A DNA stretch of 64,000 nucleotides from Debaryomyces hansenii CBS767 (Eukaryota > Ascomycota > Pichiomycetes > Serinales > Debaryomycetaceae): NCBI RefSeq assembly GCF_000006445.2, contig NC_006049.2, positions 806,001 to 870,000 on the forward strand, read 5' to 3'. Of this stretch, positions 19,533 through 30,300 are shown piece by piece. The notes beneath the pieces are model-generated. The model saw only the letters and a program-made list of their open reading frames with translations, was not told where the DNA came from and searched no databases. Both the position numbers and the translations under genes were made by a program. How positions within the stretch are numbered: position 1 is the first letter of the stretch; the number at the start of each line of letters is the position of its first letter.

Positions 19533-20222
19533 ATGTCATCATTATTATTCAGACAAACACGTTGCATTGCATCGCGTCATATAAGCATAAGGCCATTTTC
19601 CCAAAGTGTTCAAAAACCATTCATCAGTAACTTTTTCGGTTCAAAACAATTGAAACAGAGAGATGATATAATTCAGAATCAAGATAACTATGAAACAGAC
19701 CAAGACTCAAAGATTGTGATATTGAATGAAGAAAACTCTCCTGAATTCAAGCCATTTATTGCCAGTGAAGAGATGCCAGATTTCCAAGTTTTGCAATGGA
19801 AAAACCAAATTGTGAGAAATAAAGATATCGAGAATACTTATTCACCTGAATTATTACAAAACGTTATCAACAAGACATATCAAGAAGTAAACGGTATAGA
19901 ACTAAACAGTGGTTATTCATCAATTAGTTTGAATGACTTAGAATTTAGATTTAAATTTTCTAAGCTTTTACAGCAGAACTTAGGATTTGATATCAATGAC
20001 TACGTCTTAACCAAATCGCATACTTTAGATGCTTTATATAACGAATTATGCGATGTTATCTCCACTAGATGGACCAATGAAAGAAATCCAAATGCTATTG
20101 TACTTCGTCGTGAAGACTTCACTGCTCCTAATGTTTACTTAAATGAAGAATTATCTAAAGAAGAACAAGAAGCCGTATATAATGAACTCCTCGAAAAGGC
20201 GAAGGAGGCTTCTCTTAACTAA
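19533..20222 (+). CDS. MRPL13: Mitochondrial large ribosomal subunit protein mL50 (Mrpl13-like)
   Basis: A 229-residue protein. Its first 30 residues are rich in Arg, Ser and Ile with no acidic residue (CIASRHISIRPFSQS), typical of a mitochondrial presequence. The C-terminal half (LNDLEFRFKFSKLLQQNLGF to DALYNELCDVI) has the acyl-carrier-like helical pattern of mL50/Mrpl13. The family assignment rests on remembered pattern and size rather than a strong motif, so it is moderately certain. It is convergent with the CBS/PB1 gene, 63 bp apart. Confidence 0.6.
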   Translation: MSSLLFRQTRCIASRHISIRPFSQSVQKPFISNFFGSKQLKQRDDIIQNQDNYETDQDSKIVILNEENSPEFKPFIASEEMPDFQVLQWKNQIVRNKDIENTYSPELLQNVINKTYQEVNGIELNSGYSSISLNDLEFRFKFSKLLQQNLGFDINDYVLTKSHTLDALYNELCDVISTRWTNERNPNAIVLRREDFTAPNVYLNEELSKEEQEAVYNELLEKAKEASLN

Positions 20223-20285
20223 CCGAATAGTTACTCATGTATATAATATCTAAATAAATAATTGTTAAATTATAGATACTAGCAA

Positions 20286-22109
20286 TTATTTTTTGCTCAT
20301 TATAAAGCCGACAATAATAGAGGTGGCTAATACTGCTAAGGCACCAGGAATTAAAACTTCATTGGGTATTCCCTTCAAGATTTCTTGTTTTTCTTGCTTA
20401 GGTTGTTTTTTGTTCTTCATTTCGTTGACTGGTGCAGATTCATGTGGATTATGTATATATAAATCTGCTTTATCGTTATTAAGTTGTTGGTTGATTCTGA
20501 CACAGTCTAAAAGATCAGTATCAGAAGTGATTGAAACAATATCACCTTCATCGTCAACATAACTTATAGCATAGCTTTCACCATCTTGATCATTTTTAAC
20601 CACTCTCATAAACTCAAAGTCATTAGCGTACAATTTGCTATCCATTAAGCTTCTTAATTTAGTTACACCTTCACTTGGTTTTAATGAAATACGATGAACA
20701 CGTCCCTCTACTGCAGGTGACTTGAATTTAAACGTATACGATAAATCAGATGTAGAATTGTTCAAATTCGATGATTTTTTAGGAGATTCAGTATGCGAAA
20801 TTGAATCAGAGGGTTTGATATCAAAGTTGAACGAATGAAATTCAGAAGGTGTCACATCAGGAGGAGCACTTCCGGTACCTGTAACAGAGTCTGAATGGAC
20901 AGAATCTGAATCTTCATTATCCAAAGAAGTCCAAAATTTGTTCCAAGCAGGACCTTCGCTATTGATTGCAGTTTCACTACCAGATTTTCCATCGCTGTTG
21001 ATAAGATCATTACTTTCAGTTTGTTTGATTTGGTTCAAAGTGGCATATGTCAATTTCAAAACGTCAACTATACCAACAATGTCATTTTCATTTCCGACAA
21101 TCGGCAAATTTAAATAACGACCTTCAAACATTTGTCTCAACGCTTCTTGAATAGATAAATCTTGTTTGGCAATATCAGGCTGTGGGGTCATCACTCTAAC
21201 GATTGAACATTTCTTTGGATCTAACCCAGCAGCGATAACCCTTAATACAACATCTTTGGAGGTGAAAATTCCCGCCACCTCTTCGTTGGTATCTTTTATT
21301 AACACTGCAGTTGTTTTATTTTCTTTCATCAATACAGTGGCATCATACACAGTCGTTTTGACAGTGGTGTATACTGGAGTAGTGGTTGCATCTAACACAC
21401 TTTCCAAAGTAGGCCCATTCATTTTATTTTTCAAGTTTTCAAAATATTGAAAAACGTGTAAAGGTTGCTGCATCATTCCCATCTCTGAGTGAACATTATC
21501 CAATGCTTCGTATAACTTTTTGGAAGAAGAATGCATTCTTTCTAATTTTTCCATCTGCTGGGCGTAACATTTTGTGATATCCAACACCCCAACTATTTGA
21601 TTATTTTCGTCCAAAACTGGCAAGTGCCTGAAACCTTTATGCACCATTAAATTCAATGCTTCTGAGGCAGGGGTATTAGAGTTAGCACACATTGGGTTTG
21701 GAGTCATAATTTGATCAATTGTCACCAGAGTGGCACTCAATCCAGCTCCAACTATTCTAAATGCCAAGTCCTTTGCTGTAAAAATACCCAATAATTCCCC
21801 AATATCATTCACAACCAATATACAATTTTCTCTCTTTGCTGACATCAATTGCGACACTTCATAAACCGTCGAACTTGTTTTACAAATGATCGGCTCGGAT
21901 GGTTTCAACGATAACACCGTACCTGGAACCCCCTTCTTATGTTTTGTTGTCCTGGTTCCACTTTTCTTTTTCTTACTCAAATCATTCTCAATTTTTCTTC
22001 TTATAGCATCGTCCCTTTTGGACTGTCTTCTTCTGGAGTCAGAAACATCGATAAATGGATCCACATCTCCATTGAGGGAAGTTTTCTTTGTATTTCTATA
22101 TGACGACAT
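20286..22109 (-). CDS. CBS-pair and PB1 domain protein with C-terminal membrane anchor
   Basis: A 607-residue protein with four CBS motifs arranged as two pairs (about residues 70-190 and 230-360; GILVVND-like and DVVLRVIAAGLD signatures), which usually bind adenine nucleotides as energy sensors. A PB1 domain follows at about 470-560, with an acidic OPCA-like stretch YVDDEGDIVSITSDTDLLDC. The last residues form a single hydrophobic segment (PGALAVLATSIIVGFIMSKK), consistent with a tail anchor. The CBS-PB1 order matches the Mug70-type fungal family. I know of no Saccharomyces counterpart. The N-terminus is basic (KKKKSGTRTTKHKK). Ligand and localisation are inferred. Confidence 0.8.
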   Translation of the reverse strand: MSSYRNTKKTSLNGDVDPFIDVSDSRRRQSKRDDAIRRKIENDLSKKKKSGTRTTKHKKGVPGTVLSLKPSEPIICKTSSTVYEVSQLMSAKRENCILVVNDIGELLGIFTAKDLAFRIVGAGLSATLVTIDQIMTPNPMCANSNTPASEALNLMVHKGFRHLPVLDENNQIVGVLDITKCYAQQMEKLERMHSSSKKLYEALDNVHSEMGMMQQPLHVFQYFENLKNKMNGPTLESVLDATTTPVYTTVKTTVYDATVLMKENKTTAVLIKDTNEEVAGIFTSKDVVLRVIAAGLDPKKCSIVRVMTPQPDIAKQDLSIQEALRQMFEGRYLNLPIVGNENDIVGIVDVLKLTYATLNQIKQTESNDLINSDGKSGSETAINSEGPAWNKFWTSLDNEDSDSVHSDSVTGTGSAPPDVTPSEFHSFNFDIKPSDSISHTESPKKSSNLNNSTSDLSYTFKFKSPAVEGRVHRISLKPSEGVTKLRSLMDSKLYANDFEFMRVVKNDQDGESYAISYVDDEGDIVSITSDTDLLDCVRINQQLNNDKADLYIHNPHESAPVNEMKNKKQPKQEKQEILKGIPNEVLIPGALAVLATSIIVGFIMSKK

Positions 22110-22928
22110 AGCTACTACGATTTGTTTATGTAGTACTTAGTTATTAATCGATATCTTTTAAATAAAAGAAAAGTTTTATCAATTAGTTCTTAACAAAGCT
22201 AAATTGTAAACATTGATTTTGTGGATAAAGCAGTTATTGGGGGAGGGGGGCCACTTATATACAGAATAATTTTTCATTCTAATAGTGGATAGACACCAAA
22301 ATAGAATAACTGAAGGGGTTTATGTATATGTACTTCCAGAATTACTTGTTTTAATCTGAAAAAATATCAACTAATTTCTAGCAAATTGTAGCATCCTCCC
22401 AACTCGGCATTTAATTGAGTTACAAAATCCGCAGAGCTTTTATATATGTCCATAAATATTCAGTAGAAGCATATAGTTCTATTTTAAGTTGCGTTCTTTG
22501 TATTTATCCTTATCACTTACCTGTTTTCAGTCTTTCTAGAAGAGAAAAGATTGCCATATAGTCATAATATTGAAATAGAAACAACGTTAGTAATGTTATC
22601 AAACCCTTATCTGATTAAGTCGCGCAGGCCTGAATTTGAACCATAGATCTTAACATATTCGAATAAACAATACTTAAATATTAAAATTGGTAACATCTAC
22701 TATTGAAGTATATTGGAGTACTCAGGAAAAATGAGAGAGTAAAATTTGTTAGCAAGGTAGTGGTATAAAGTTACAATGTGGACCATTATAATAAAGGCAT
22801 GAGTTAGTATGGTGAGAAATAGTTTGCAACCACATTGAAAGGGATATATAAATCAAGAAATCTCGCTTCTAATTGGCGGCTATTTCTGTTTATTAGAATA
22901 CTCTTCCTATTGTTTTCATTTACATAAA
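22110..22928. other. Divergent intergenic region with a G-run
   Basis: 819 bp shared by the CBS/PB1 gene and RER2. It holds the G-rich run GGGGGAGGGGGG at 22239-22250, striking in AT-rich surroundings and about 130 bp upstream of the CBS/PB1 ATG. It could be a C2H2 zinc-finger (Mig1-like) site. No supported RNA gene or frame was seen. Confidence 0.4.
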
Positions 22929-23905
22929 ATGTCTAGCAAAGTTACATCATTGGTGTTCACGTTCCCTTTATTTACGTACGCTATAGAATTAGTGAAGGAT
23001 TTTATCGTTTCCATGATGAGAACTTCACCAATCCCTAAGCATATTGGCCTAATTATGGATGGGAATAGACGATATGCAAAATCTAAAGATATGGAGCTAA
23101 AAGACGGCCATAACGCTGGGGCCGATTCTTTAATTCAGGTATGTAAAGGTACGAAGAGAAGATATACGGAAAGTAATTACTAACACATATATAGGTATTG
23201 AATACTTGCTATAAGCTTGGAATTCTTCATGTTACGGTTTATGCTTTTTCTATTGAGAATTTCAATCGATCTAAAGAAGAGGTCGATACATTGTTTGCTT
23301 TATTAAGAGATAGATTAAAATTTATATCTGAAAAAGAAGAATCATATGCTAGGTTTAACAATATTAGAATTAAAATAATCGGAAATAGGACAATGATACC
23401 AAGCGACATATTAAAAGACTTAGAAGATATAGAAGAACGAACTAAGCACGTATCCTCCGCTAAAGTATTGAATGTTTGTTTTCCATACACCTCGCGTGAT
23501 GATATAGTTCACTCAATTCAAAGCATTGCTGAGAAGGTTGAATCAAAGGAAATAGAATCAAACCAACATATCACCTTGGAAACGTTAACTAATAACATGT
23601 ACATGGGACCAAACACTCCACCGTTAGACATCTTAATAAGAACGAGTGGTCATACCAGACTTAGTGATTTTATGTTATGGCAATGTAATTATAACTGTAT
23701 GATCGAATTTGTTGATACTTTGTGGCCCGAATTTAGATCTTGGGATATAATGTCAATTATAATTAAGTGGAGTTATTACAGAACTTTGCAACTCGAACAG
23801 CAGAGAATTATGAGCAATAAGAAACGTGAAGACCAAAAAGCAATGACTGATATACTAAAAGAATTGCCGCCTCATCCACCATTTGCTTCGATAACTCAGC
23901 ATTAA
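22929..23905 (+). CDS. RER2: cis-Prenyltransferase (dehydrodolichyl diphosphate synthase), one intron
   Basis: Joined exons 22929-23138 and 23195-23905 encode 306 residues of the Rer2/Srt1/UppS family, which adds isopentenyl units in cis to make the dolichol backbone for ER glycosylation. The catalytic P-loop HIGLIMDGNRRYAKS is at residues 38-52 with the essential Asp of MDGNRR. Exon 2 carries YAFSIENFNR and RTSGHTRLSDFMLWQ, plus a C-terminal region matching the family. An N-terminal hydrophobic stretch may associate with the ER membrane. Splicing gives the continuous SLIQ-VLNTCYKLGI expected of the family. Reading through the intron would stop after 84 residues. RER2 and SRT1 are not distinguished with certainty. 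Confidence 0.9.
23139..23194 (+). other. Spliceosomal intron in RER2 (56 nt)
   Basis: The donor is GTATGT at 23139-23144, the perfect branch point TACTAAC is at 23178-23184, and the acceptor AG is at 23193-23194. Removing it joins codon 70 (CAG) to GTA in frame and restores a conserved prenyltransferase sequence. It contains in-frame stops. The branch point lies only about 9 nt from the acceptor. Confidence 0.93.
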
Positions 23906-23926
23906 CTGAAATTTATACCTATATTC

Positions 23927-24553
23927 TCATTCAAGAGTCCTTACAAGTTTCTTAACCTCTAATTTATTTCGTTCTTTAACTTTTGCTTCTTCAATTTTAT
24001 TCAAGTAGCTCATGTAGACCACAACCTCAGCAACTAATACTAATATGCCAAAGAATAAACATAATAATATCCTATAACCATCTTGTAACTTCATTGAGCT
24101 ATCTGTCCAGTACCAAATAGCATAAACTACACTACCAACACTTATTAAAATATTGACAATCGTAGTCAATTGACTCTTTAACTCCTTGTGTGCCTGGGCC
24201 GGTGTTATTATCTCTTCCAGTCCGTTATCGTACAACGTATTAAATTCTTGTTTTGGCCTAATTAATCTTTGGTATTCTTCTTCCTTATTTTTTAGTCTGA
24301 GTTGCTCCATTGACTTGATGAATTCCTTTGACTTCGGTGTAGATTTGTTACTCACATTGAGGTTAGGAGTATAGTGTTTTGTACTTTTAATGAGTGCAAT
24401 TAAAGTAGGAGTTGGTTTAAAATCTTTATAGAACAGCACTAAATTTTCATGGGATATATATGCATTTGACAATAGATTATTTGCTAACTCAGCAGGTATC
24501 TCTGATTTTTCAATAATATCCCTTAATGCGGGAGTAATTTCAAACTTTGTCAT
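23927..24553 (-). CDS. VPH2: V-ATPase assembly factor Vph2/Vma12
   Basis: A 208-residue ER membrane protein of the Vma12/TMEM199 family, which with Vma21 and Vma22 assembles the V0 sector of the vacuolar ATPase. Two membrane segments lie at about 131-149 (TIVNILISVGSVVYAIWYW) and 160-183, separated by a short loop. A long cytosolic N-terminal domain contains the family stretch EEEYQRLI, and a charged cytosolic C-terminal tail ends the protein. Both ends are predicted to be cytosolic. The 3' end is 21 bp from that of convergent RER2, and the 5' end shares a 158-bp divergent promoter with the AlaX-like gene. Confidence 0.82.
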   Translation of the reverse strand: MTKFEITPALRDIIEKSEIPAELANNLLSNAYISHENLVLFYKDFKPTPTLIALIKSTKHYTPNLNVSNKSTPKSKEFIKSMEQLRLKNKEEEYQRLIRPKQEFNTLYDNGLEEIITPAQAHKELKSQLTTIVNILISVGSVVYAIWYWTDSSMKLQDGYRILLCLFFGILVLVAEVVVYMSYLNKIEEAKVKERNKLEVKKLVRTLE

Positions 24554-24711
24554 GTTATTTGTAGAATTGAAGAATTAAAAGAATGGAGTGGAATTATGTT
24601 TGAAAAAGTGTAGCGCATTTGATCAACTAGAAGGCAGATAATCGAGATTACTCATAAAGTAAAAAAATATTTCCAAAGACCTACACTAATACACATTGAC
24701 CTCTGCTAGAT

Positions 24712-26058
24712 ATGACCGTTAGTTCATCCACTATTGTTGGTGCCTTAGCTTGCCAAAAAGATTCATTTTTGAAAAATTTACAAACTGTTGTAATTTCATG
24801 CTTTGAACATAAACCCCAGAATGCCCAAGATAAACAGAACAAGAATAAAAAGAAAGGAAATGAAAATGTTGAACCAGAAAAGGAATTATATGCTGTCGAG
24901 TTAGCTGATACTATTCTATTTCCTGAGGGTGGTGGTCAACCATTTGATACTGGCTCTATTATTTTACCGAATGATAATAGACTTCCAGTGCAAATGGTCT
25001 TAAGAAACCAACTAACAGCACTTCATATAGTTCCTAGTCCGATAGATCCTGGGACGAAAGTTACTTTGCAGGTAGACTGGGATAGAAGGATAGATCTTAT
25101 GCAACAGCATACTGGACAGCATCTATTGTCTGCGGTGTTAGACACATATGACTTGGAAACCTTGAGCTGGTCTTTAAATGAAATGATTAATTACATTGAG
25201 CTCCCAAGGAAGGTTAGTGATGAGATTGTTGAAGAAATCAATAAAAAGGTGAATGATTATATATTAGAAGGTTTGCCAATTAAGGTAGTTACACCTGATG
25301 AGCATGGCGCAGAGATCGATACATCCCATATACCTGATGATTATGATACGTCCAAAGGTATTATTAGAATTGTTAAGATTGGAGAATTAGATTCAAATCC
25401 ATGTTGTGGTACTCATTTGTCATCTACTTCACAGATTCAGGCCATCTCCTTGTTACATCAGGTTAACGTCAGAGGAGGCAATTCACGCTTACATTTTATT
25501 TGTGGTTCAAGAGTTTATAAGTATTTGATAAAACAACATAATATTTTGAAGGCTGTTTCAGGTGGTCAATTATCGTGTCAAATAGAAGAAGTGGCTGAAA
25601 AAGTTGGTGTACTAAATTTGAATTATAAGAAATCTACTTCTAGAGAATCAAATTTGTTAAAAGAGTTAGCTGGAATCGAGGCTAATAGAACATTCAATGC
25701 TTTCAAAGAAAAGAACGATAAAACTGAATTTATTTATAGGTCTGATAATAGCCCGGAATATATTACTGCTTTCCAAAAGGAATTAAGCACATTAATAAAA
25801 GACAATAAAGATTGTGGGATAGATTTAGACAAAAACCAAACTGTTTTATTGATCAATGGTGACTACCAATCTGGTACAGGAGGAATGATTAAGATAATGG
25901 GACCCAAAGCGACCGAAATACAGGTTGAGTTAAAACAGAGAATCTCTGGATTGAAAGGTGGTGGTAAAGGCAGTTCATTTCAAGGTAAAGTACCTAAGTA
26001 TGAAAAGGGCGAATTAGAATCAGTTTTAAACTATTTAGAAGATTTGTGTGATAAGTAA
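24712..26058 (+). CDS. AlaX-type misacylated-tRNA editing protein (AARSD1 family)
   Basis: A 448-residue protein like the human AARSD1 and Saccharomyces YNL040W family. These are free-standing relatives of the alanyl-tRNA synthetase editing domain that deacylate Ser-tRNA(Ala). FPEGGGQPFDTG at about 70-81 and the zinc/catalytic HTGQH at residues 133-137 are intact. The second metal half-site CCGTH is near 230-234. A C-terminal region with a Gly-rich SGLKGGGKGSSFQGK stretch resembles the synthetase C-Ala/DHHA1 part. A Lys-rich insertion (KQNKNKKKG) lies near residue 41-49. There is no synthetase catalytic domain, so the role is trans-editing. Confidence 0.85.
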   Translation: MTVSSSTIVGALACQKDSFLKNLQTVVISCFEHKPQNAQDKQNKNKKKGNENVEPEKELYAVELADTILFPEGGGQPFDTGSIILPNDNRLPVQMVLRNQLTALHIVPSPIDPGTKVTLQVDWDRRIDLMQQHTGQHLLSAVLDTYDLETLSWSLNEMINYIELPRKVSDEIVEEINKKVNDYILEGLPIKVVTPDEHGAEIDTSHIPDDYDTSKGIIRIVKIGELDSNPCCGTHLSSTSQIQAISLLHQVNVRGGNSRLHFICGSRVYKYLIKQHNILKAVSGGQLSCQIEEVAEKVGVLNLNYKKSTSRESNLLKELAGIEANRTFNAFKEKNDKTEFIYRSDNSPEYITAFQKELSTLIKDNKDCGIDLDKNQTVLLINGDYQSGTGGMIKIMGPKATEIQVELKQRISGLKGGGKGSSFQGKVPKYEKGELESVLNYLEDLCDK

Positions 26059-26133
26059 TGAATACACGTATTTCTTAATTATATGATATGTACATGAATA
26101 TAAGGACATGGTAAGGCTACTATATAAAGAAAC

Positions 26134-27105
26134 CTAACGCTTAACCCAAGTTGGCGATTTTCTAGCTTTAACCTTACCTGGCTTCTTTCTTTCGACTTTT
26201 CTTGCATCTCTAGTCATTAATCCAGACTTATGTAATCTTGATTTCAATAATGGGTTAAAAATAACTAAATCTTTGGCAATACCGTACATGACTGCTTCGG
26301 CTTGACCTGTAGATCCTCCACTTTGAACTTCGGCAAAGACATTATATTGACCTTCTTGTGAAACAACTTGAAATGGATATGCAATTCTACGACGGTCAGC
26401 TTCCTTTGGAAAGTATTCAAGTAAAGACTTACCGTTGACCATAACTTGACCATCACCTTTGGTTAAGTACACCTTAGCGACTGATCTCTTTCTCTTACCA
26501 AGACTTATAGCTCTACCAAACTCATCCAAAGTCTTCACTTTCTGTGCAGCTTTGGCTGATTCACTAGAGGTGTTTGCAAACTTTGCCAATACATCAGAAA
26601 CTTCCCTTGGCATTAATTCTGGATCGATACTTCTTAACCTATGTAATAACTGGGTCAATTCTTTGTGGTGAATAGGTTTAAGTCTAGTACCAGACTGGAT
26701 TCTTGTCTTATATTCTTCAAACGACACAAATTTAGTGTTTTGTATCTCCTTGTCATCCACAATCCGAGTTGGAAGGTTGATGTATTTTCTGATAAGTCCA
26801 TTCAAAGTATTTAAGTTCTCTTCGTGTACTGGGTTACCACCATAGAAAGTATTCAATTTAGGAATAATTCTTAATCTTTCTAATTCATAGTTCCTCAACG
26901 CATTCTCCTGCAATTTAGAAGGGATCATAAGTCTTTCACCTTTTGCATTTTTCAAGTTAGCAGGAACTAATGGTCTTCCATTGATTTCAGTATCTGTGGA
27001 TTCTTGTGTTTGATTGACTTGTTCTTGTAATCTAAATGCGGTTTTAGAGAATGTCCTAGTGGATATTCTCAACCCACTTATACCATATAACAGTCTTACC
27101 GACAT
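26134..27105 (-). CDS. MRPS9: Mitochondrial ribosomal protein uS9m (Mrps9)
   Basis: A 323-residue protein whose C-terminal 130 residues are a complete uS9 domain: GKRKRSVAKVYLTKGDGQ, MVNGKSLLEYF, GGSTGQAEAVMYGIAKDL, and the basic tail LMTRDARKVERKKPGKVKAR, which reaches toward the tRNA sites in the ribosome. The first 25 residues (Arg/Ser/Thr-rich, TRTFSKTAFRL) look like a mitochondrial presequence. The long middle segment is fungal-mitochondrial specific, and the overall length exceeds the 278 residues of Saccharomyces Mrps9. It is convergent with the AlaX-like gene, 75 bp apart. Confidence 0.93.
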   Translation of the reverse strand: MSVRLLYGISGLRISTRTFSKTAFRLQEQVNQTQESTDTEINGRPLVPANLKNAKGERLMIPSKLQENALRNYELERLRIIPKLNTFYGGNPVHEENLNTLNGLIRKYINLPTRIVDDKEIQNTKFVSFEEYKTRIQSGTRLKPIHHKELTQLLHRLRSIDPELMPREVSDVLAKFANTSSESAKAAQKVKTLDEFGRAISLGKRKRSVAKVYLTKGDGQVMVNGKSLLEYFPKEADRRRIAYPFQVVSQEGQYNVFAEVQSGGSTGQAEAVMYGIAKDLVIFNPLLKSRLHKSGLMTRDARKVERKKPGKVKARKSPTWVKR

Positions 27106-27390
27106 TATGCTACGTTATGAACTAGTTCAACTGTAATACTACTCGATAAAGGTATTAGATATACTGAGGTTTATGAACATTATTATGAAAAATTTCTTAG
27201 CCATCACACGACGTAGTTTAAAAAAAGCGACATATTATGTAAGCATTCTGTTCCCTACTATGATTAATATGAATAAATATATTCAACCTTGCTATACTAT
27301 TGTACAAGTATTAGGTATATCAGGCTGGAACTAACTAAATATAATACATTTGCAACGGAAATAAAAAGATTAAATAATAATGAAACAAAA

Positions 27391-30300
27391 TCATTGCTTT
27401 TTATCTTTATCGTCATTTCCATCAGGGTTAGATGATGTAGTCGCAGAAAGTAAAGCATTCAAACCATTTCCTGATGGTGGAGTGGTATACTTATTGAGCG
27501 ATGGTAAGCTATTACTCGATGGGGAGTTAAGTAAAGATTTCAAGTCATTAACGGCTCTTGGTGGTTCAGGTTTGACTGGACTTGAGTCAGAATTAAGTAA
27601 ACTCATTATTGATGAACGTGGTAATTGTGAATGAGGAAGAACTGGTTTGGTTACCATTGCAGCTATAGCAGAAGGATGTTGAGGCTTGTCATTCATTTCT
27701 TTCTTTATTTCAGAATTGTTGAGAACATGACCATGATTCTCGTAAGCATTGGAGTCATTGGAGCCGTTACTATAAATTGGTGTATTGTTGATTGAACTCG
27801 TTGGGGCACCTAGAGAAGGTGGAAGAAGAGAAGGTGAAGGTGACGAGTGATTCTGTGGGGTTGATTGCACATGTTGGAAAGTTCCTATTGGAATATAAGC
27901 GGATTGCGCCGCAGTTGGAGTTATAGAAGTACTGATAACAGGAGGCTGAGAAGGGTGAATAGGATACTTTTCTGCGATCAGATCTTGTGCCGCATTCTGT
28001 TCTGAAGGTGTATTTAACACCGCTGCAAATTTAGCTTGTAATCTTTCATCCGCTTTTTCGGCGACTTCATTCCATCCATGCCTTTCGGCATTACGTTGGA
28101 AGTAGTTACGTACCATTGTTGCCGATTTTGTAGTCAACTTATCTGCAATAGTAGTCCACTTAGTACCATGTTCCTTCAACAAAGATGGGAACATATTGGC
28201 TTCCGTAATACTCCAATAACTTGAAATTGTTTTACGACGCTCTTTTGATTCCAAATCGTTTTGTTCTGAATTTTGGATGTTTTCAAATTCACTTCCCTTG
28301 GCCTCCAATTCAATGTCATTACTATCTGGAATTGGCACACTGACAGGTACAATATCCGCATTGGCTTCAACGATCTCATTAACAGCAGTTGTTGGTGTAT
28401 CTTCTTTTTTCTGCTTTCTTGCTTTTTTCTTTTGTAACAGGATAGATGAATCACTGGTCTTAACCTCAGTAGGCGAATCAGTCTTTTTCTTTTCAGACAC
28501 GTTACCTTCAAACAGGGGTGCTGTAGTTCGTTTTCTTCTGCCTGTCTCCGTGAAAACTTCTTCTCCATAATATTCTGTAGAGTTCTCCGTAGATGTAGGT
28601 GTGTTATTATAAGATTCTAACACACCATTCTCGATTGCGGTTTCTGTTGTTGGGGTTGAGATAGGGGTACCATTTTGAGAAACATTTCTTGATTTTGAGA
28701 TCTTACCACGGCGATTATTTTTCCTATTTGCCTTCTTTTTGAAAGTGAGAACCAATTGCTTATAATTGACTTCCTTTTTAGTCATGTAATAATGAACAAC
28801 ACAATCTTCGGCAGTTCTCAAACCACCCATATGCCTAGAGATCGCTCCAAATCGCTTTGGAAACATGCAAAACCCTTCACAAAATAATGCATGCTCTTGC
28901 GTTGAGAAATTATTATGAAAGTCAGTTTTAACTCTAGTAGTCCATTGTAATTTATCATCAACAATGTTATTCGAATCCATAAACTTAACAACATTTCTTT
29001 CAATTGGATCAAGTATAAAATCGGGAATCGACGCAGATACCTTTTGAGCTCTAATCATAGGATCTTCTTCTTGTTCTTTACCTAATGATTGTAAGATCTC
29101 TTGAAATTCCGCTTCTGTAGTGACCAAATCACCGTGTCTACGATTTCGACGGTTATTACTGCTTGGAGGAGGTGGAATATCCTTAGCACTTGTAGGTTCA
29201 ATATTAAAGTCTTCTTTGATTCTAACATCTATTGCGTCCAATTCCTTTTTCATTTCGTCATCAGCTGGATGAATTAATTTTAATTGCTGATCCATTTTCT
29301 CCCTTTGTAATTCCCATTCATCAAGACCTCTTGAATAATCTTTCCATAGAGAAAGTTTCTTACGCTGTATTAATCGTTTGTTGTGCGATAAATTTATCGT
29401 TAATTTTTCTCTTTTACGGGTAAACAATTTTAAATTGTTTGTAAAAAATGGATAATCATGCAAGTTATCTATCGGCTTTGCTAATGAATATTTCAAATAG
29501 TTACCGTCAGTCTTGCTGAATTTTTCAAATTCTGCTTGTAAATTCTTAAAGTCAGATTCTAATCTATCAACAGGGAATTCACATCCATCGGGATAGCATA
29601 TTTCATTGGATAGATCAACCTTAGCAATCGGCGTTACATTAACCTGAGGATTGATCACTTCAGTTTCAATTTTCACATCATTTTCATCGTTCTGTTCATC
29701 AGCATACTTTAGATTATTATCCCGTTCAATAAGATTCTCTCTCGTTTCTGTCTCCATATCTTCATCTTCATCATCTTCCTCATCGTCTTCATTATCATTT
29801 TCACCCGCATGATTATCGTTCTGCATTTCGTCATGGATTTCTTTTGCTATATTATGGTGTGATATATCCGGTTCATAGTCATCTTCAGATTCCTTAGTAT
29901 CATCTGCTTGCTCATAGTCGTTACTCGGACTAGGTGAATAATGATCACTATATGTTCTCTTATTATATGCATTGTCTTCATCTTCTCCACTTAGATTTCT
30001 GTTTTTGTAATAATCCAGTTGTGGAGATGATTTGACCTTACTAGAATAGCGATCGACTTGGGACTTATTGAATGTTTGACTTGAATTATTTGCCGAGTAA
30101 GAAGATCTGGACGGATAATATGTGTCGCCCCTTTTACCAGTATTAACAAGTGATGAGCTACCACTAAGCGACCCCTTCATCCTATCCTTGGCTGAAAAAG
30201 ATCTGCTTCCGGCAGAACTTGGAAAAGAATTTCTACTATTCAAGGTTGGTTTGCCCGAATTATAATTACTCTTCCATTTGCTGCCGCTCGGTTCTGTCTG

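Noticed and set aside
22621..22660. Possible tRNA T-arm (GGTTCAAATTC on the minus strand)
   Set aside because: The T-stem pairs poorly and no D arm, anticodon arm or acceptor partner is found upstream.
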